Origin: an uncultured Candidatus Poseidoniales archaeon
GTDB lineage: Archaea > Thermoplasmatota > Poseidoniia > Poseidoniales > Thalassarchaeaceae
Reading direction: 5' to 3'
Length of the DNA: 6,438 nucleotides
NCBI GenBank assembly: GCA_950068635.1
Contig: CATMIM010000064.1
Coordinates: forward strand, 1-6,438
Both the position numbers and the translations under genes were made by a program. Below, in pieces: positions 5,218 through 6,438 of this stretch. Below the pieces are notes generated by a model that had not been told where the DNA came from, did no database searches, and saw only the letters and a program-made list of their open reading frames with translations. Position 1 is the stretch's first letter; the number at the start of each line of letters is the position of its first letter.

Positions 5218-5982
5218 ATGGGCAGTTGGCGAGGGTCGACGCACCGGAGCGACGCATGGCGACGCGAAGCGCGCAACTCGGGTTATCGCACACGTTCGGC
5301 GTTCAAGTTGAAGCAGATCCAGCAGCGGTTCGGGGTGATACGTGAGGGTGACACCGTGCTCGATGTCGGTTGTCATCCCGGGGGTTGGTCCCAGGTGGCA
5401 GTCGAGGAGGTGGGCGAGGATGGCGCGGTCATCGGAGTCGACCTGAAGGGATGCGCACCGGTGGAGGGCTGTACGTTCGTCGTCGGCGACATCACCGATG
5501 AAGGTACACATCAGCGCATCCGCGACGTGCTCGATGGCGAGCTCCTGCGCGTCGTGGTTTCGGACATATCCCCCGGATTGACAGGGCAGTACGAGATGGA
5601 CCAGGCGATCTCGACTGAACTCGTGTGCGCGGTGTTCGATTTCGCATACCCGCTGATGGGTTCAGGCGGGGTGTTGGTGACCAAGGTGTTCCAGGGCAGA
5701 GGTATCGAGGCACTCATTTCTGCCGCGAAAACCCGCTTCTCCAGTGTTCAGCGATTCTCTCCCGACGCCAGCCGCAACAGTTCCTCTGAAACATACCTGA
5801 TCTGCCGTAACAGGAAGGAGAAACCCAGCAAGGGAACCGGCACCATGTCGGTTCAAGAGTTGGTGGACCGGAGCCTGGCGGATGATGGGTTCGTGATACC
5901 CGCGGACGAGGTCGACGAGAGGCAGGCAGCGGGCCGGGTCGGATTCAGGTTGGTCAAGTCCGCTTCCGAAGAGGACGAGTGA
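5218..5982 (+). CDS. rlmE: RlmE/FtsJ-family 2'-O-ribose RNA methyltransferase
   Basis: This enzyme transfers methyl from S-adenosylmethionine to a ribose 2'-OH, in RlmE the conserved U of the 23S rRNA A-loop. From ATG 5218 it has 254 aa. The catalytic K-D-K-E tetrad is complete: K30 (RSAFKLKQI), D116 (VVSDISPGLTG), K156 (VTKVFQG) and E191 (SSETYLI). The SAM-binding loop is VLDVGCHPGGWSQVA (47-61), with acidic D75 at the end of the next strand. The frame is open to 5131 and has another ATG at 5194, but ATG 5218 aligns with the usual family N-terminus and sits a leaderless distance from the TATA box at 5187. Residues about 200-254 are a charged C-terminal extension missing from the 209-aa E. 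coli protein and unlike a TRAM domain. A tRNA-specific (Trm7-type) role is less likely but not excluded. Confidence 0.95.
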   Translation: MGSWRGSTHRSDAWRREARNSGYRTRSAFKLKQIQQRFGVIREGDTVLDVGCHPGGWSQVAVEEVGEDGAVIGVDLKGCAPVEGCTFVVGDITDEGTHQRIRDVLDGELLRVVVSDISPGLTGQYEMDQAISTELVCAVFDFAYPLMGSGGVLVTKVFQGRGIEALISAAKTRFSSVQRFSPDASRNSSSETYLICRNRKEKPSKGTGTMSVQELVDRSLADDGFVIPADEVDERQAAGRVGFRLVKSASEEDE

Positions 5983-6090
5983 CGTTCACTTTGAGCAGTC
6001 GTGGTGAACGCGAAGGCCGCGCCGTGCACTTTCAGAATCGGGCTCCCCCCCACCGCAACAGACAACCCGTGGCGCTCAGTTGACCTTGGT

Positions 6091-6438
6091 ATGTCTCGAA
6101 CGATGAGAACTACGAACCGGAATGGAAGAACGAATGGAAACGATGCCACCAGCGAGAGGACGCTGGCGATCCTGCGTCACGCAGGGCTCGCCGAGTCGGC
6201 GGGGAGTGGTGAGGGTGACGCGGCATCCCATCCTGCTCGAATGCAGGTGCGACAACTCGAGCCCGGAGCAGGGTTCACCAGTCTGGAGGTGCTCGTGCTG
6301 CGCCGCTATCCCCGGCGGTTGGTCTCAAGTTCCAACTACCACGGTGCGGTAGCGGCCGGATGCGCGCGTGATGAGACCGGTATCGTCGGGCTGGTTCTGT
6401 GGGGCGATCAGGTCGATCAGGTGAGCACCGGGAACGTC
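6091..6438 (+). CDS. OB-fold nucleic-acid-binding protein, RPA/SSB-like (C-terminus cut by window)
   Basis: This frame stays open to the last base, giving 116 codons. After a polar, low-complexity N-terminus (1-20) comes a short helix-like SERTLAILRHAGLAE (21-35). The pattern of an archaeal RPA-type OB domain follows: MQVRQLEPG (51-59), a strand SLEVLVLRRYPRRLV (64-78), then DETGIVGLVLWGDQVDQV (94-111), a hallmark of these single-stranded nucleic-acid-binding domains. The predicted role is binding ssDNA or RNA, alone or as part of a larger RPA-like protein. ATG 6091 is the most upstream ATG, but no Shine-Dalgarno or TATA box is seen. GTG codons at 6001, 6004 and 6022 are in frame after the stop at 5992, yet their reading is not protein-like. 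It lies 108 nt after rlmE on the same strand and may be cotranscribed. Confidence 0.8.
   Translation, partial: MSRTMRTTNRNGRTNGNDATSERTLAILRHAGLAESAGSGEGDAASHPARMQVRQLEPGAGFTSLEVLVLRRYPRRLVSSSNYHGAVAAGCARDETGIVGLVLWGDQVDQVSTGNV

Noticed and set aside
6122..6352. 76-aa plus-strand frame
   Set aside because: It is out of frame with the OB-fold gene whose DETG and LVLW motifs are clear, and its own translation is Arg/Pro/Cys-rich without domain features.
1..6438. CRISPR arrays, insertion sequences, transposases, att sites
   Set aside because: No regularly spaced repeats, no transposase or integrase motifs and no terminal inverted repeats were seen on either strand.

Overview
The window looks like chromosomal DNA of a fairly GC-rich archaeon. 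The best guess is a marine Thermoplasmatota/Poseidoniales (Marine Group II/III) relative. The reasons are TATA-box-like elements spaced for leaderless mRNAs, GGAG and GGTG Shine-Dalgarno motifs on other genes, a VKOR plus thioredoxin pair, an archaeal-style 'DETG...LxLW' OB-fold protein, and many small proteins without obvious bacterial homologues. The lineage is an inference from gene style, not from a marker gene.

Layout. (1) Bases 1-725, minus strand: the N-terminal 241 residues of a family 2 glycosyltransferase of the polyprenyl-phosphate sugar transferase type, cut by the window edge. (2) Bases 894-1333, minus strand: two small genes of unknown function, 58 and 88 aa, sharing an ATGA stop/start overlap. 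(3) Bases 1393-3637, plus strand: a tight run of a sugar-nucleotide epimerase/dehydratase (extended SDR), a membrane-anchored TlpA-like thioredoxin with a CGHC site, and a VKOR-family quinone-linked disulfide oxidoreductase. (4) Bases 3683-5154, minus strand: a 94-aa protein of unknown function, and a secreted, C-terminally membrane-anchored thioredoxin-like protein with a CEIC site. (5) Bases 5218-6438, plus strand: an RlmE/FtsJ 2'-O-ribose methyltransferase with the complete K-D-K-E tetrad, then the start of an OB-fold nucleic-acid-binding protein that runs off the window.

How the genes fit together. The middle of the window holds three proteins for thiol-disulfide chemistry outside the cytoplasm. 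VKOR would draw electrons from the adjacent CGHC thioredoxin-like protein into membrane quinones. The second membrane-tethered CEIC protein, on the opposite strand about 1.5 kb away, could be an additional partner or client. The flanking glycosyltransferase and epimerase suggest surface glycan synthesis, so both ends of this region may serve cell-envelope protein maturation. The right end is an RNA-modification and nucleic-acid-binding neighbourhood. No mobile elements, CRISPR arrays, tRNA or rRNA genes were found.
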